From assembly GCF_032931615.1 (NCBI RefSeq), contig NZ_CP136759.1:1860001-1924000 (forward strand): 64,000 nt of DNA. The letters are read 5' to 3'. The translations under genes were made by a program, and so were the position numbers. The stretch's first letter is position 1. Every line of letters starts with the position of its first letter. Positions 45,900 through 54,932 of this stretch are shown piece after piece. The stretch comes from Palleronia sp. LCG004 (lineage in GTDB: Bacteria > Pseudomonadota > Alphaproteobacteria > Rhodobacterales > Rhodobacteraceae). The notes beneath the pieces were generated by a model that saw only the letters and a list, made by a program, of their open reading frames with translations, made no database searches and had not been told where the DNA came from.

Positions 45900-47111
45900 A
45901 TGTTCTGGCTGATCGCCGCGATGCTGACGGGCCTCGTTCTGGCTCCGGTCGCGGCCGCGCTGCTGCGCGGTGCGCCCGATGCGCGCCCCTCGCCCGACAT
46001 CGCCGTCTATCGCGACCAGCTGTCCGAGATCGACCGCGATCTGGCGCGCGGCACGCTCGACCCGGACGAGGCGCAGCGCACCCGGCTCGAGGTGCAGCGC
46101 CGGCTGCTCGACGCCGATCGGGCCGGCGTCTCGACCCATGGCAGGGCATCGAAGCCGGTGCGGCTTGCCATGGCCGGGCTGGTGGCGATCGGGATCATCG
46201 GCGGCGGGTTCGGCCTCTATGCGGTGCTGGGCGCGCCGGGCTATCCCGACCTGCCGATCCAGGCCCGCTTTGCCCAGTCGGAAGAGATCGCGGCGAGCAG
46301 GCCGGATCAGGCGACGGCCGAGGCCGAAGCGGCCGAAATCCTGCCCCCGCCGAGCGAGCCCGAAGGCGAGTTCGGCACCCTGATGACGCGCCTTCGCGAG
46401 GTTCTGGCCGAGCGCCCGGACGATATAGAGGGTCTGCGGCTTCTCGCCCGGAACGAGGCGGGGCTCGGCGATTTCCGGGCCGCCCGCATCGCGCAGGCCC
46501 ATCTCGTCGAGGTGCGGGGCGATGAGGCCACGCCCGAGGATCTGGCCGCGCTGGGCGAATTCATGGTGCTGGCCACGGGCGGCTTCGTCTCGCCCGAGGC
46601 GGAGCAGGTGATCGACCGCGTCCTGACGGAAAATCCGGGGAACGGGCGGGCGGCCTATTACAAGGGGCTCGCGCTCGCGCAGGTCGGGCGGCCAGACCGC
46701 GCCTTCGGCATCTGGCGCGACCTGCTCGAACGCAGCCCCCCCGACGCGCCCTGGGTGGCCCCCGTCCAGGGCCAGATCGTCGAGGCGGCCGAACGTGCCG
46801 GCATCCGCTACGACCCGCCCGAGACCCCTGCCCCGCGCGGGCCGAGCGCGGTCGACATCGAGGCCGCCGCCGACATGTCCGAGGAGGATCGCGCGGCGAT
46901 GATCTCGAACATGGTCTCGTCGCTGTCGGAGCGGCTCGCGACGCAGGGCGGCCCGTCGACCGACTGGGCACGTCTGATCGTCGCCTATTCCGCGCTCGAC
47001 CGGACCGACCGCGCGCGGGCGATCCTCGAGGAGGCGCGAGACGTCTTCGGCGAAAGCCCCGCGGATCTTTCCACGATCGACGACGCGGCAGCGCGGGCGG
47101 GCCTCAGATGA
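45900..47111 (+). CDS. ccmI: cytochrome c biogenesis protein CcmI
   Basis: Membrane protein that holds apocytochrome c for heme ligation. It has 403 residues. Span at about 1-22 (MFWLIAAMLTGLVLAPVAAALL), a cytoplasmic leucine-zipper-like loop (VYRDQLSEIDRDLARGTLDPDEA, about 36-60), and a second span at about 86-107 (LAMAGLVAIGIIGGGFGLYAV). A periplasmic TPR region follows, with repeats such as ERPDDIEGLRLLARNEAGLGDF, ENPGNGRAAYYKGLALAQVGR and WARLIVAYSALDRTDRA. Stop overlaps ruvX (ATGA). Confidence 0.93.
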   Translation: MFWLIAAMLTGLVLAPVAAALLRGAPDARPSPDIAVYRDQLSEIDRDLARGTLDPDEAQRTRLEVQRRLLDADRAGVSTHGRASKPVRLAMAGLVAIGIIGGGFGLYAVLGAPGYPDLPIQARFAQSEEIAASRPDQATAEAEAAEILPPPSEPEGEFGTLMTRLREVLAERPDDIEGLRLLARNEAGLGDFRAARIAQAHLVEVRGDEATPEDLAALGEFMVLATGGFVSPEAEQVIDRVLTENPGNGRAAYYKGLALAQVGRPDRAFGIWRDLLERSPPDAPWVAPVQGQIVEAAERAGIRYDPPETPAPRGPSAVDIEAAADMSEEDRAAMISNMVSSLSERLATQGGPSTDWARLIVAYSALDRTDRARAILEEARDVFGESPADLSTIDDAAARAGLR

Positions 47112-47584
47112 TCCACGAGGAAATCGGGGACTTCGCGGCCGCCCTGCCGCCGCGCCGCGCGATTGCCGGGCTCGACCTCGGGACCGTGACGATCGGGGTC
47201 GCGGTCACGGACGCGTTCCTGTCGATCGCGACGCCGCTGAGGACGATCAAGCGCAAGAAGTTCACGCTCGACGCCGAGGCGCTGATCGCGATCCTGAAGG
47301 AGCGCGAGATCGCGGGCCTGATCCTCGGGCTGCCGCGCAACATGGACGGCAGCGAGGGACCGCGCGCGCAATCGACGCGCGCCTTCGCCCGCAACCTCGA
47401 CCGGCTCGTCGACCTGCCGATCGCCTTCTGGGACGAGCGGCTGTCGACGGTGGCGGCCGAGCGCGCGCTGCTCGAGGCCGACACGTCGCGGCGCAGGCGC
47501 GCGGAGGTCATCGACCACGTGGCGGCCAGCTATATCCTGCAGGGCGCGCTCGACCGTCTCCGCAATCTCGGAGCCGCCCCATGA
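47108..47584 (+). CDS. ruvX: Holliday junction resolvase-like RuvX (YqgF)
   Basis: 158 residues with the RNase H-like nuclease fold: AGLDLGTVTIGVAVTD (catalytic Asp near residue 20), GLILGLPRNMDGSEGPRA near 75 and DERLSTVAAERALLEAD near 115. In E. coli YqgF is needed for pre-16S rRNA 5' processing; Holliday-junction activity is reported for relatives. ATGA overlaps with ccmI before it and the DUF1289 gene after it. Confidence 0.95.
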   Translation: MIHEEIGDFAAALPPRRAIAGLDLGTVTIGVAVTDAFLSIATPLRTIKRKKFTLDAEALIAILKEREIAGLILGLPRNMDGSEGPRAQSTRAFARNLDRLVDLPIAFWDERLSTVAAERALLEADTSRRRRAEVIDHVAASYILQGALDRLRNLGAAP

Positions 47585-47814
47585 CCGACGAGCCACCCGT
47601 CTGGAAACGCCGCGAGATCGCCTCGCCCTGCGTGAATATCTGCGTCATCCATCCCGCCGAGAAGATCTGCGCGGGATGCTACCGCACGACGGCCGAGATC
47701 GCCGCGTGGTCGCTCATGTCCGACGAGGAACGCGCGGCGATCATGGCCGAACTGCCCGAGCGCGCGCCGAGGCTGAGGAAACGGCGCGGCGGACGGGCCG
47801 GACGGACGAGCTGA
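47581..47814 (+). CDS. DUF1289 protein
   Basis: 77 residues. Conserved Cys motif: SPCVNICVIHPAEKICAGCYRTTAEI (four cysteines, likely metal-binding) followed by the DEERAAIMAELPER helix. This is the short DUF1289 family found in alpha- and betaproteobacteria, function unknown. ATG inside the ruvX stop; last gene of ccmI-ruvX-DUF1289. Confidence 0.93.
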   Translation: MTDEPPVWKRREIASPCVNICVIHPAEKICAGCYRTTAEIAAWSLMSDEERAAIMAELPERAPRLRKRRGGRAGRTS

Positions 47815-47825
47815 GCCGCCCCGGG

Positions 47826-47848
47826 GTTTCGCGCGCGAAACATTTTTC
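47826..47848 (+). terminator. perfect 16-bp palindrome with T-run after the ccmI operon
   Basis: GTTTCGCGCGCGAAAC, a perfect palindrome able to form a 6-bp stem with a CGCG loop, followed by ATTTTTC, 11 bp past the DUF1289 stop. It looks like a terminator; since the aldolase gene starts 85 bp further on, it could instead be an operator. Confidence 0.6.
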
Positions 47849-47932
47849 GAGGCGACCGTTAGCGTGTTTGAGTTGCCCTCGGGCAGGCCCGCGCCTAGTC
47901 ATGCGGCAACACAACATTCAACGGAGGCGGCC

Positions 47933-48862
47933 ATGAAGGCATCGCGCAAAGTCCAGAAGATCCTGTCGAATTACGAGGGCGAGACGCCCGGCGTGAAGGG
48001 CAATCTGTGCCGCATGCTGATGGAAGGCCGGCTGAAGGGCACGGGCAAGATGATCATCCTGCCCGTCGATCAGGGGTTCGAGCATGGCCCCGCGCGCACC
48101 TATGGGCCCAACCCGCCGTCCTACGACCCGCATTATCACTATCAGCTCGCCATCGATGCGGGCCTCAACGCCTTCGCGGCACCTCTCGGGATGCTCGAGG
48201 CCGGGGCCGATACCTTCGCCGGTCAGATCCCGACGATCCTCAAGGCGAACTCGGCCAACTCGCTGATGTCGAACACCGCGGGCAAGGACCAGGCCGTGAC
48301 GGCCAGCGTCGATGACGCGCTGCGGCTCGGCTGCTCGGCCATCGGCTTCACGATCTATCCCGGCTCGGACGCGCAGCTCGACATGTACGAGGAGATCGTC
48401 GAGATGCGCCGCGAGGCGGCCAGCGTCGGCCTGCCCACGGTCATCTGGTCCTATCCGCGCGGCGAGGCGATCAGCAAGGAAGGCGAGACCGCGATCGACG
48501 TCGCGGCCTATGCCGCGCAGATCGCGGCGCTGCTGGGTGCGCATATCATCAAGATCAAGCTCTCGACCGACCATCTCGAGGTCCCCGAGGCGAAGTCGAT
48601 GATCGAGGAGCAGGGCATCGACGTCTCGACCCAGGCCGCGCGCGTCGCGGAATGCATGCGCTCGTCGTTCAACGGCCGCCGCATCGTGGTCTTCTCGGGC
48701 GGGGCGAAGAAGGGCGAGGATTCGGTCTATGACGACGCCCGCGCGATCCGCGACGGCGGCGGCAACGGCTCGATCATCGGCCGGAACTCGTTCCAGCGCG
48801 AGAAGTCCGAGGCGCTCGCCATGTTCGACAAGCTCGTGTCGATCTACAAGGACAACGGCTGA
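47933..48862 (+). CDS. class I fructose-bisphosphate aldolase (archaeal/DhnA type)
   Basis: Schiff-base aldolase of the DhnA/FbaB family acting in glycolysis/gluconeogenesis. It has 309 residues. MIILPVDQGFEHGPARTYGPNPPSYDP near residue 40, NSLMSNTAGKDQAV near 105, and the catalytic-Lys strand HIIKIKLST near 205 are visible; RIVVFSGGAKKGEDSV near 245 is the phosphate-binding loop. ATG at 47933 is preceded by AACGGAGG. Enolase is 16 kb away, so there is no glycolytic operon. Confidence 0.93.
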   Translation: MKASRKVQKILSNYEGETPGVKGNLCRMLMEGRLKGTGKMIILPVDQGFEHGPARTYGPNPPSYDPHYHYQLAIDAGLNAFAAPLGMLEAGADTFAGQIPTILKANSANSLMSNTAGKDQAVTASVDDALRLGCSAIGFTIYPGSDAQLDMYEEIVEMRREAASVGLPTVIWSYPRGEAISKEGETAIDVAAYAAQIAALLGAHIIKIKLSTDHLEVPEAKSMIEEQGIDVSTQAARVAECMRSSFNGRRIVVFSGGAKKGEDSVYDDARAIRDGGGNGSIIGRNSFQREKSEALAMFDKLVSIYKDNG

Positions 48863-48867
48863 GCCGT

Positions 48868-48892
48868 CTCCCCCGCGGCGACCCGCGGGGGA
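48868..48892 (+). terminator. terminator-like hairpin after the aldolase gene
   Basis: CCCCCGCGG-n5-CCGCGGGGG, a 9-bp GC stem directly after the stop, followed by ATTCCC. A second, weaker GGAATC-type repeat adjoins it. No T-run, so termination may be partly factor-dependent. Confidence 0.55.
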
Positions 48893-48969
48893 TTCCCAAG
48901 ACGCGGGAATCGTGTCATCGTCCTGCCCGAGAGCGTTCCGTCAGAGAGCGCCCAGTCGCGAGGCAGACG

Positions 48970-49272
48970 ATGACACATCCGCGCAAGAGCCCGGCCCTGG
49001 GCCTGCTCGTCTATTTCACACTGACATTCGTTCTCGGGCTCTATTTCGCCTTCGCCTCGGTGCAGGGCGATTTCGGCCTGCTGCGCCGCATGGAGATCCA
49101 GGCGGAGGAGCGCATCCTGCAGGCCGAACATGCCGCGCTCACGGCCGAGGTGGCCGAGATGCGGAACAAGACCCGGAGGCTGTCGGACAAGTATCTCGAC
49201 CTCGACCTGCTCGACGAGCAGGCGCGGTCGGTGCTGGGCTATCTGCGCAGCGACGAGATCGTCCTGCGCTAG
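48970..49272 (+). CDS. FtsB/DivIC-like septum formation protein
   Basis: 100 residues. One membrane span at about 12-30 (LLVYFTLTFVLGLYFAF), then a heptad-like coiled coil (RRMEIQAEERILQAEHAALTAEVAEMRNKTRRL, about 42-75) and a short tail DLDLLDEQARSVLGYLRSDEIVLR. This is the FtsB/DivIC topology; it should join FtsL and FtsQ at the division site. Its stop overlaps the stop of the convergent cysE gene. Confidence 0.88.
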   Translation: MTHPRKSPALGLLVYFTLTFVLGLYFAFASVQGDFGLLRRMEIQAEERILQAEHAALTAEVAEMRNKTRRLSDKYLDLDLLDEQARSVLGYLRSDEIVLR

Positions 49273-50090
49273 TCGGGCGTTCCGCCGAAGAGGTGGTTCA
49301 TCACGATCGAGGGCTGTTCGCAGCCCGCCTCTCCGACGATGCGGGCGGGGACGCCGGCCACGGTCTTCATCGGCGGCACTTCCTCGAGCACGACCGAGCC
49401 TGCCGCGATGCGCGAGCAATGTCCGACCCGGATCGCGCCCAGAACCTTGGCCCCCGCGCCGATCAGCACGCCGTCGCCGATCTTGGGGTGACGGTCGTCA
49501 TGTTCCTTGCCGGTCCCGCCGAGCGTGACCGAATGCAGCATCGATACGTTGTCGCCGACCGTCGCGGTTTCGCCGATGACGATGGAATGGGCGTGGTCGA
49601 TCATGATCCCCTTGCCCATCTTCGCGGCCGGATGGATGTCGACGCCGTAGACCTCAGAGACGCGCATCTGGATGAAATAGGCGAGATCCTTGCGGTCGCG
49701 TTCCCAGAGCCAGTGGCCCACACGGTAGGCCTGCACCGCCTGGAACCCCTTGAAGTAGAGAAGCGGCTGCAGGAAGCGGTGGCAGGTCGGGTCGCGTTCG
49801 TAGGTCGCGACGAGATCGGCGCGCGCGGCCTCGGTCAGGGTCGGATCGTCGTAATAGGCCTCGTCGGCGATCTCGCGCATGAGCTGCTCGGGCATCTCGC
49901 CCGACGAAAGTTTCAGCGACATGCGGAAGGCCAGCGCGTGCGCCAGCGACTTGTGGTGCAGGATCGAGGAGTGGAAGAGCCCGCCCAGCAGCGGCTCGTC
50001 GGCGGTGGCCTCCTGGGCCTCGGAGCGGATGCGGCTCCAGACGGGGTCGATCGCGGCGAGCGGCTTGGGATTGAGGCTCATGGCGCGCAT
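49269..50090 (-). CDS. cysE: serine O-acetyltransferase
   Basis: Acetylates serine with acetyl-CoA, the entry to cysteine synthesis. It has 273 residues. N-terminal helical domain (SRIRSEAQEATADEPLLGGLFHSSILHHKSLAHALAFRMS), then a left-handed beta-helix of hexapeptide repeats with catalytic DIHPAAKMGKGIMIDHAHSIVIGETATVGDNVSMLHSVTLGGTGK. The C-terminal tail VPPMKTVAGVPARIVGEAG is typical and in relatives carries feedback inhibition by cysteine. Divergent from the ABC exporter with 226 bp between starts. Confidence 0.95.
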   Translation of the reverse strand: MRAMSLNPKPLAAIDPVWSRIRSEAQEATADEPLLGGLFHSSILHHKSLAHALAFRMSLKLSSGEMPEQLMREIADEAYYDDPTLTEAARADLVATYERDPTCHRFLQPLLYFKGFQAVQAYRVGHWLWERDRKDLAYFIQMRVSEVYGVDIHPAAKMGKGIMIDHAHSIVIGETATVGDNVSMLHSVTLGGTGKEHDDRHPKIGDGVLIGAGAKVLGAIRVGHCSRIAAGSVVLEEVPPMKTVAGVPARIVGEAGCEQPSIVMNHLFGGTPD

Positions 50091-50316
50091 CTCCTTCGAG
50101 GGTCTCTGGCGGCACTATATAGGGTCGCATCGCGTGGGAGAAAACGACTTATCGCGAAGCCCGCCATCACGAGCGGAGATGCGGCCGTGGCGTTGACGCC
50201 CCCCCCGGAATAGGGCTAGGCGGGGCCGTCGGCCCGCCACATTGCCACTTCGACCTCTCCGAAGAAGCCGCAGCGGACCTGTCACCGCCCCCCGGGGCCC
50301 GTCCGGAGAGCATGGA
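50091..50316. other. intergenic region between cysE and the ABC exporter
   Basis: 226 bp; both genes are read away from it. An AT-containing stretch near 50105-50150 (CACTATATAGGG...GAGAAAACGACTTATCGCG) probably carries the cysE promoter. No further structure recognised. Confidence 0.4.
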
Positions 50317-52020
50317 ATGCTGCGAGATTTCTTCGCCTATTACCGGCCGTGGAGGAAGCTCTTCTGGCTCGATTTCGGCAGCGCGATCGTGTCGGGGCTG
50401 CTGGAGCTGTCGTTTCCGCTGGCCATCAAGCTTTTCATCGACGTGCTGCTGCCGCGGGGCGACATCGCACTGACCATCGTGGCCGCGGTCGGCCTTCTGG
50501 TGATCTACGCGATCAATACGGGCCTCATGTATATCGTGATCTACTGGGGTCACATGCTCGGGATCAATATCGAGACCGAGATGCGCAGGCGGGCCTTCGA
50601 CCAGCTCCAGAGGCTGTCCTTCTCGTATTTCGACAAGGTGCGGACCGGCAAGCTGGTGGCGCGCGTGACGCGCGATCTCGAGGAGATCGGCGAGGTCGCC
50701 CATCACGGGCCGGAGGATCTGTTCGTTGCGGTGATGACCTTCATCGGTGCCTTCGTGATGATGATGTTCATCGACCTCGAACTGGCGCTCATCACGGCGG
50801 CGATCGTGCCGATCTGCGCGGGCATCGTGGTCGTCTTCGGCGGCCGCATGACCAGGACCTGGCGGTCGATCTATGCCCGCGTCGCCGATTTCAACGTCCG
50901 CCTCGAAGAGAATGTGGGTGGCATCCGCGTGGTGCAGGCCTTTGCCAACGAACATCACGAAAAGACGCTCTTCGCGCGGGACAACGCGCGGTATCGCGAC
51001 ACGAAGCTGTCGGCCTACCGCGTGATGGCGGCGTCCTCGACGCTCAACTACATGGGCATGCGCTTCGTCCAGGTGACGGTGATGGTCGTCGGCGCGGCCT
51101 TCGTGCTGCAGGACACGCTGACGACGGGGGGCTACGTCGCCTTCCTGCTGCTGGTGGGCCTGTTCTTCCGCCCGCTGGAGAAGATCGCCGCGGTGATCGA
51201 GCTCTATCCGCGCGGGATCGCGGGCTTCCGCCGCTACCGCGAGCTGATGGCGACGACGCCCGACATCGAGGATGCGCCGGGCGCGACCGACGCGCCGGAC
51301 CTGTCGGGCGAGATCCGCTTCGAGGGGGTCGGCTTCGGCTACGACGTCGAGCGGCCGGTCCTGTCGGACGTCACGATGCATGTGGGGGCCGGCGAGACGG
51401 TCGCCTTCGTGGGTCCGTCCGGCGCGGGCAAGACCTCGCTCCTGGCTCTGGTGCCCCGCTTCTACGAGCCACAGGCCGGGCGCATCACCATCGACGGGAT
51501 CGACACGCGGACGATGACCCTGACCTCGCTGCGCCGCCAGATCGGCATCGTGAGCCAGGACGTGTTCCTCTTCGGCGGCACGCTGCGCGAGAACATCGCC
51601 TATGGCAGGCTCGACGCGACCGAGGAGGACATCCTCGACGCGGCCGGAAAGGCGCGGCTGGGCGAAGTGATCGCGCGGCTGCCCGACGGGCTCGACACCG
51701 TGGTGGGCGAGCGTGGCGTGACGCTTTCGGGTGGACAGAAGCAGCGGGTCGCGATCGCGCGGATCTTCCTCAGGAACCCGCCGATCCTGATCCTCGACGA
51801 GGCGACCTCGGCCCTCGATACCGAGACGGAGCGGCAGATCCAGCAGGCGCTCAACGATCTGTCGCGCGGGCGCACGACGCTGGTCATCGCGCACCGGCTC
51901 GGCACGATCCGCGACGCCGACCGGATCGCGGTGATGCAGGACGGCCGCATCGTCGAGACGGGCAGCCATGCCGACCTGCTGGAGCGCGGCGGGGCCTATG
52001 CGCGGCTGAGTGCCGCCTGA
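50317..52020 (+). CDS. ABC transporter, fused permease/ATPase (MsbA-type exporter)
   Basis: 567 residues as a half-transporter: six membrane spans in residues 1-310, then an ATPase domain with Walker A GPSGAGKTS (near 368), Q-loop IGIVSQDVFLFGG, signature LSGGQKQR (near 470), Walker B ILILDEATSALD (near 490) and H-loop IAHRLGTI. Works as a homodimer or with a partner; lipid, peptide or drug export cannot be told apart. The ATG at 50317 is chosen for the MLRDFFAYYRPW start with GGAGAG upstream. Its end overlaps the convergent amidohydrolase gene by 25 bp. Confidence 0.93.
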   Translation: MLRDFFAYYRPWRKLFWLDFGSAIVSGLLELSFPLAIKLFIDVLLPRGDIALTIVAAVGLLVIYAINTGLMYIVIYWGHMLGINIETEMRRRAFDQLQRLSFSYFDKVRTGKLVARVTRDLEEIGEVAHHGPEDLFVAVMTFIGAFVMMMFIDLELALITAAIVPICAGIVVVFGGRMTRTWRSIYARVADFNVRLEENVGGIRVVQAFANEHHEKTLFARDNARYRDTKLSAYRVMAASSTLNYMGMRFVQVTVMVVGAAFVLQDTLTTGGYVAFLLLVGLFFRPLEKIAAVIELYPRGIAGFRRYRELMATTPDIEDAPGATDAPDLSGEIRFEGVGFGYDVERPVLSDVTMHVGAGETVAFVGPSGAGKTSLLALVPRFYEPQAGRITIDGIDTRTMTLTSLRRQIGIVSQDVFLFGGTLRENIAYGRLDATEEDILDAAGKARLGEVIARLPDGLDTVVGERGVTLSGGQKQRVAIARIFLRNPPILILDEATSALDTETERQIQQALNDLSRGRTTLVIAHRLGTIRDADRIAVMQDGRIVETGSHADLLERGGAYARLSAA

Positions 52021-52901
52021 TCCACGCCGAGGAGCCGCATCGCGTTCTCCTTCAGGATCAGGGGGCGGACCTCGTCCTTGATCGGGGCATCCGCGAAATC
52101 CGCGAGCCAGCGATCGGGTGTGATGGCCGGCCAGTCGGACCCGAAGAGCATCTTTCGCTTGAGGATCGAATTGGCGTATTTCACGAAGATCTCGGGGAAG
52201 TATTTCGGCGACCAGCCCGACATGTCGACATAGACGTTGGGCTTGTGCTGCGCCACGGCGAGCCCCTCCTCCGTCCAGGGAAAGGAGGGATGGGCGAGCA
52301 CGATGGGCATGTCGGGGAAATCGACCGCGACATCGTCGAGATGCATCGGGTTGGAGTATTTCAGGCGCATCCCCATCCCGCCCCGCATGCCCGATCCGAC
52401 GCCGGTCTGCCCGGTATGGAAGAGCGTGATGACCCCCTCCTCCGCGCAGGCTTCGAGCACGTCGTAGCAGGCCGCCCGGTCGTTCGGGAAGAAACCCTGC
52501 ATCGTGGGGTGGAACTTGAAGCCCCTGACGCCGAAATCGCGCGCGAGGCGGCGGACCTCGCGCGCGCCGGCGCGGCCCTTGTGCGGATCGACCGAGGCGA
52601 AGGGAATGAGGATGTCGTCGTTCTCGGCCGCGATGCGGGCCACGTCCTCGTTCGAATAGCGGTTGAAGCCGGTCTCGCGCTCGGCATCGACGGGAAAGAT
52701 CACGGCGGCGATGTTGCGGGCGCGGTAATGGGCGGCGGTCTGCTCGACTGTGGGGAGCATTCCGTCGGCCCCGGCGGGGTTGCGGAAATACTTGGCCATC
52801 GCGGCCTGGAACTCGGTATATCCGTCGTCGCGCGGCCCGCAGCAGGGCTCCTCGGCATGGGTGTGGAAATCGATGGCCTCGATGGATGCGAAATCGACCA
52901 T
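51996..52901 (-). CDS. amidohydrolase family protein (amidohydrolase_2)
   Basis: 301 residues of the metal-dependent amidohydrolase_2 group (Pfam 04909 look), which includes decarboxylases and hydrolases of aromatic degradation. N-terminal metal box DFHTHAEEPCCGP near residue 11, PFASVDPHKG near 98, GFKFHPTMQGFFPND near 125, FHTGQTG near 160, LAHPSFPW near 202 and FGSDWP near 251. Reaction unknown. Given the crotonase-TRAP-pobA neighbours, a role in aromatic-acid or related catabolism is likely (inference). Confidence 0.85.
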   Translation of the reverse strand: MVDFASIEAIDFHTHAEEPCCGPRDDGYTEFQAAMAKYFRNPAGADGMLPTVEQTAAHYRARNIAAVIFPVDAERETGFNRYSNEDVARIAAENDDILIPFASVDPHKGRAGAREVRRLARDFGVRGFKFHPTMQGFFPNDRAACYDVLEACAEEGVITLFHTGQTGVGSGMRGGMGMRLKYSNPMHLDDVAVDFPDMPIVLAHPSFPWTEEGLAVAQHKPNVYVDMSGWSPKYFPEIFVKYANSILKRKMLFGSDWPAITPDRWLADFADAPIKDEVRPLILKENAMRLLGVDQAALSRA

Positions 52902-53005
52902 GGCGTGATCCTCCCTCTCGCCCGTCGAGCGTAGCAGAAGAAAACGCTATGCGGAAGAATTGTTAATCCCTATAACCATTCCGAGCCGCGACGCGGGAGG
53001 CAAAG

Positions 53006-53785
53006 ATGGGCGCAGGCCGCGACGACATCGTCCGGATCGAACGCGAGGGCGACATCGCGACGCTGGTCCTCGACCGGCCCGCGAAGCGCAACGCGATGAA
53101 CGATGCGCTGGTCGACGCGCTCGACGCGTTCTTCTCCCGCCCGCCGGACGGCGTGCGCGCAGTGATCCTGAAGGGCGAGGGAGGGCATTTCTGTTCCGGC
53201 CTCGACCTGAGCGAGCACGAGCATCGCAGCCCGGAAGAAACGGTCTTTCATTCGCGCAACTGGCACCGTGTCGCCGACCTGATCGAGACGGGCGGCCTAC
53301 CGGTCGTGTCGGTCCTGACCGGCGCGGTGATCGGCGGCGGGCTCGAGATCGCGGCGGCGACCCATGTGCGCATTGCCGAGCCCTCGGTCCGGTTCCAGCT
53401 GCCCGAGGGGCGGCGCGGGATCTTCGTGGGCGGGGGCGCGACCGTGCGCGTGGGGCGCATCCTGGGCCCCGACCGGATGCGGGAGATGATGCTGACGGGC
53501 CGGAGCTTTGGGGTGGAGGAAGGATTGTCGCTGGGGCTTGCGCATTATTCGGTGGGCGCGGGAGAGGGCCCCGCGCTGGCCGCCGAGCTTGCGAGCCGGA
53601 TCGCCGACAATGCGCCCTTCTCGAATTACCTGATGCTGCAGGCCATTTCTCGGATCAACGAGATGAGCCGGTCGGACGGGCTTTTCACCGAAAGCCTCGC
53701 GGCGGCCATGGCGCAGACCTCGGAAGGCGCGAAGGAGGGATTGCGCGCCTTCCTCGAGAAGCGGGAGCCGAAGTTCAGGTCGTGA
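53006..53785 (+). CDS. enoyl-CoA hydratase/isomerase family protein (crotonase)
   Basis: 259 residues. Crotonase motifs: LDRPAKRNAMNDALVDAL near 25, oxyanion hole HFCSGLDLSEHE near 64, and GAVIGGGLEIAAATHVRIAE near 105. The segment QLPEGRRGIFVGGGATVR near 132 holds the acidic residue (PEG-R instead of PE-x-x-G-x-x-P). The acyl-CoA substrate is unknown. First gene of a plus-strand set with dctP-dctQ-dctM (61 bp to dctP). Divergent from the amidohydrolase. Confidence 0.88.
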   Translation: MGAGRDDIVRIEREGDIATLVLDRPAKRNAMNDALVDALDAFFSRPPDGVRAVILKGEGGHFCSGLDLSEHEHRSPEETVFHSRNWHRVADLIETGGLPVVSVLTGAVIGGGLEIAAATHVRIAEPSVRFQLPEGRRGIFVGGGATVRVGRILGPDRMREMMLTGRSFGVEEGLSLGLAHYSVGAGEGPALAAELASRIADNAPFSNYLMLQAISRINEMSRSDGLFTESLAAAMAQTSEGAKEGLRAFLEKREPKFRS

Positions 53786-53846
53786 AGACCGCGTGCATGC
53801 CGCCCCGCCCTCGGGCAGGATGGCGAACGTCAACTGGGAGGACGAC

Positions 53847-54878
53847 ATGAGGAAACGCACTTTTCTGGCCGGTCTGGGCGTCATCGCCGCAACCGCGCTG
53901 CCGATGGGGCTCCATGCGCAGGAGGTGACGCTGAGACTGCACCAGTTCCTGCCGCCGCAGGCCCCCGTGCCGCAGGAGATCCTGAAACCCTGGGGCGAGC
54001 GGGTGTCCGAGGCGACCGACGGCCGCATCGCGATCCAGCATTTCGACGCCATGGCGCTGGGCGGACGTCCGAGCGACCTGATGGACCAGGCGCGCGACGG
54101 GGTCGTGGACCTCGCCATGACGCTGGTGGGCTATACGCCCAACCGCTTTCCCCGCACCGAGGTCTTCGAGCTGCCCTTCATGATGACCGAGCCCCGCGCC
54201 ACGGCGCTGGCCTTCTGGGACATGGTCGAGACCGACTGGCAGGACAACGAATACGGCGATCTGAAGGTGCTGGGGGCCTGGGTCCACGGTCCGGGCGTGA
54301 TCCACACGGCCGATCCCGTCGAGACCCTCGACGACATGCAGGGCAAGGCGATGCGTGGCCCGACACGGGTCATCAACGACATGTTGCAGGAGCTCGGGGC
54401 CACGCCGGTCGGGATGCCGCTTCCGGCGATCCCGGAGGCGCTGTCGAAGGGCGTCGTCTCGGGCACGGTCATTCCGTGGGAGGTCACGTCGTCGATCCGC
54501 CTGACGGAGCTCGTCGACAATCACACCGAATTCGGCGGGGACGAGGCGCTCTATACCGCGACGATCGTTCTGGTGATGAACCGCGACAGCTGGAACGCCC
54601 TCGATCCCGACCTGCAGGAGGCGCTGATGGCGGAATCGGGTGCCAAGCTGTCGGGAGAGGCGGCGCAGATCATGTACGATTTCGACGCCCCGGCGCGCGA
54701 AATCGCGGTCGAGGCCGGCAACAACATCATCACGCTCGGCCCGGAGGAGGTCGCCCCCTGGAAGGAGGCGGCGCAGCCGGTCATCGACCGCTGGGTCGGG
54801 GAGATGGACGGACGCGGGATCGACGGGCGCGCCCTGATCGAGCAGGCCCGCGGCCTGATCGAGCAGCATTCGCAGTGA
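53847..54878 (+). CDS. dctP: TRAP transporter solute-binding protein DctP
   Basis: Periplasmic binding protein of a TRAP transporter. It has 343 residues. Signal peptide at 1-23 (RKRTFLAGLGVIAATALPMGLHA), mature start QEVTLRLHQFLPP. The DctP-family signature ALGGRPSDLMDQARDGVVDLAM near 65 and the carboxylate-binding Arg in LDDMQGKAMRGPTRVINDML near 165 indicate an organic-acid ligand, fitting the aromatic-catabolism context. ATG 53847 is preceded by GGGAGGA; the upstream extension in frame is not needed. Confidence 0.93.
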   Translation: MRKRTFLAGLGVIAATALPMGLHAQEVTLRLHQFLPPQAPVPQEILKPWGERVSEATDGRIAIQHFDAMALGGRPSDLMDQARDGVVDLAMTLVGYTPNRFPRTEVFELPFMMTEPRATALAFWDMVETDWQDNEYGDLKVLGAWVHGPGVIHTADPVETLDDMQGKAMRGPTRVINDMLQELGATPVGMPLPAIPEALSKGVVSGTVIPWEVTSSIRLTELVDNHTEFGGDEALYTATIVLVMNRDSWNALDPDLQEALMAESGAKLSGEAAQIMYDFDAPAREIAVEAGNNIITLGPEEVAPWKEAAQPVIDRWVGEMDGRGIDGRALIEQARGLIEQHSQ

Positions 54879-54932
54879 CGTCACGGCGGGAGGCATTCCG
54901 ACTCCCGCGCATTCCCGGAGCCGGGCCCGACC

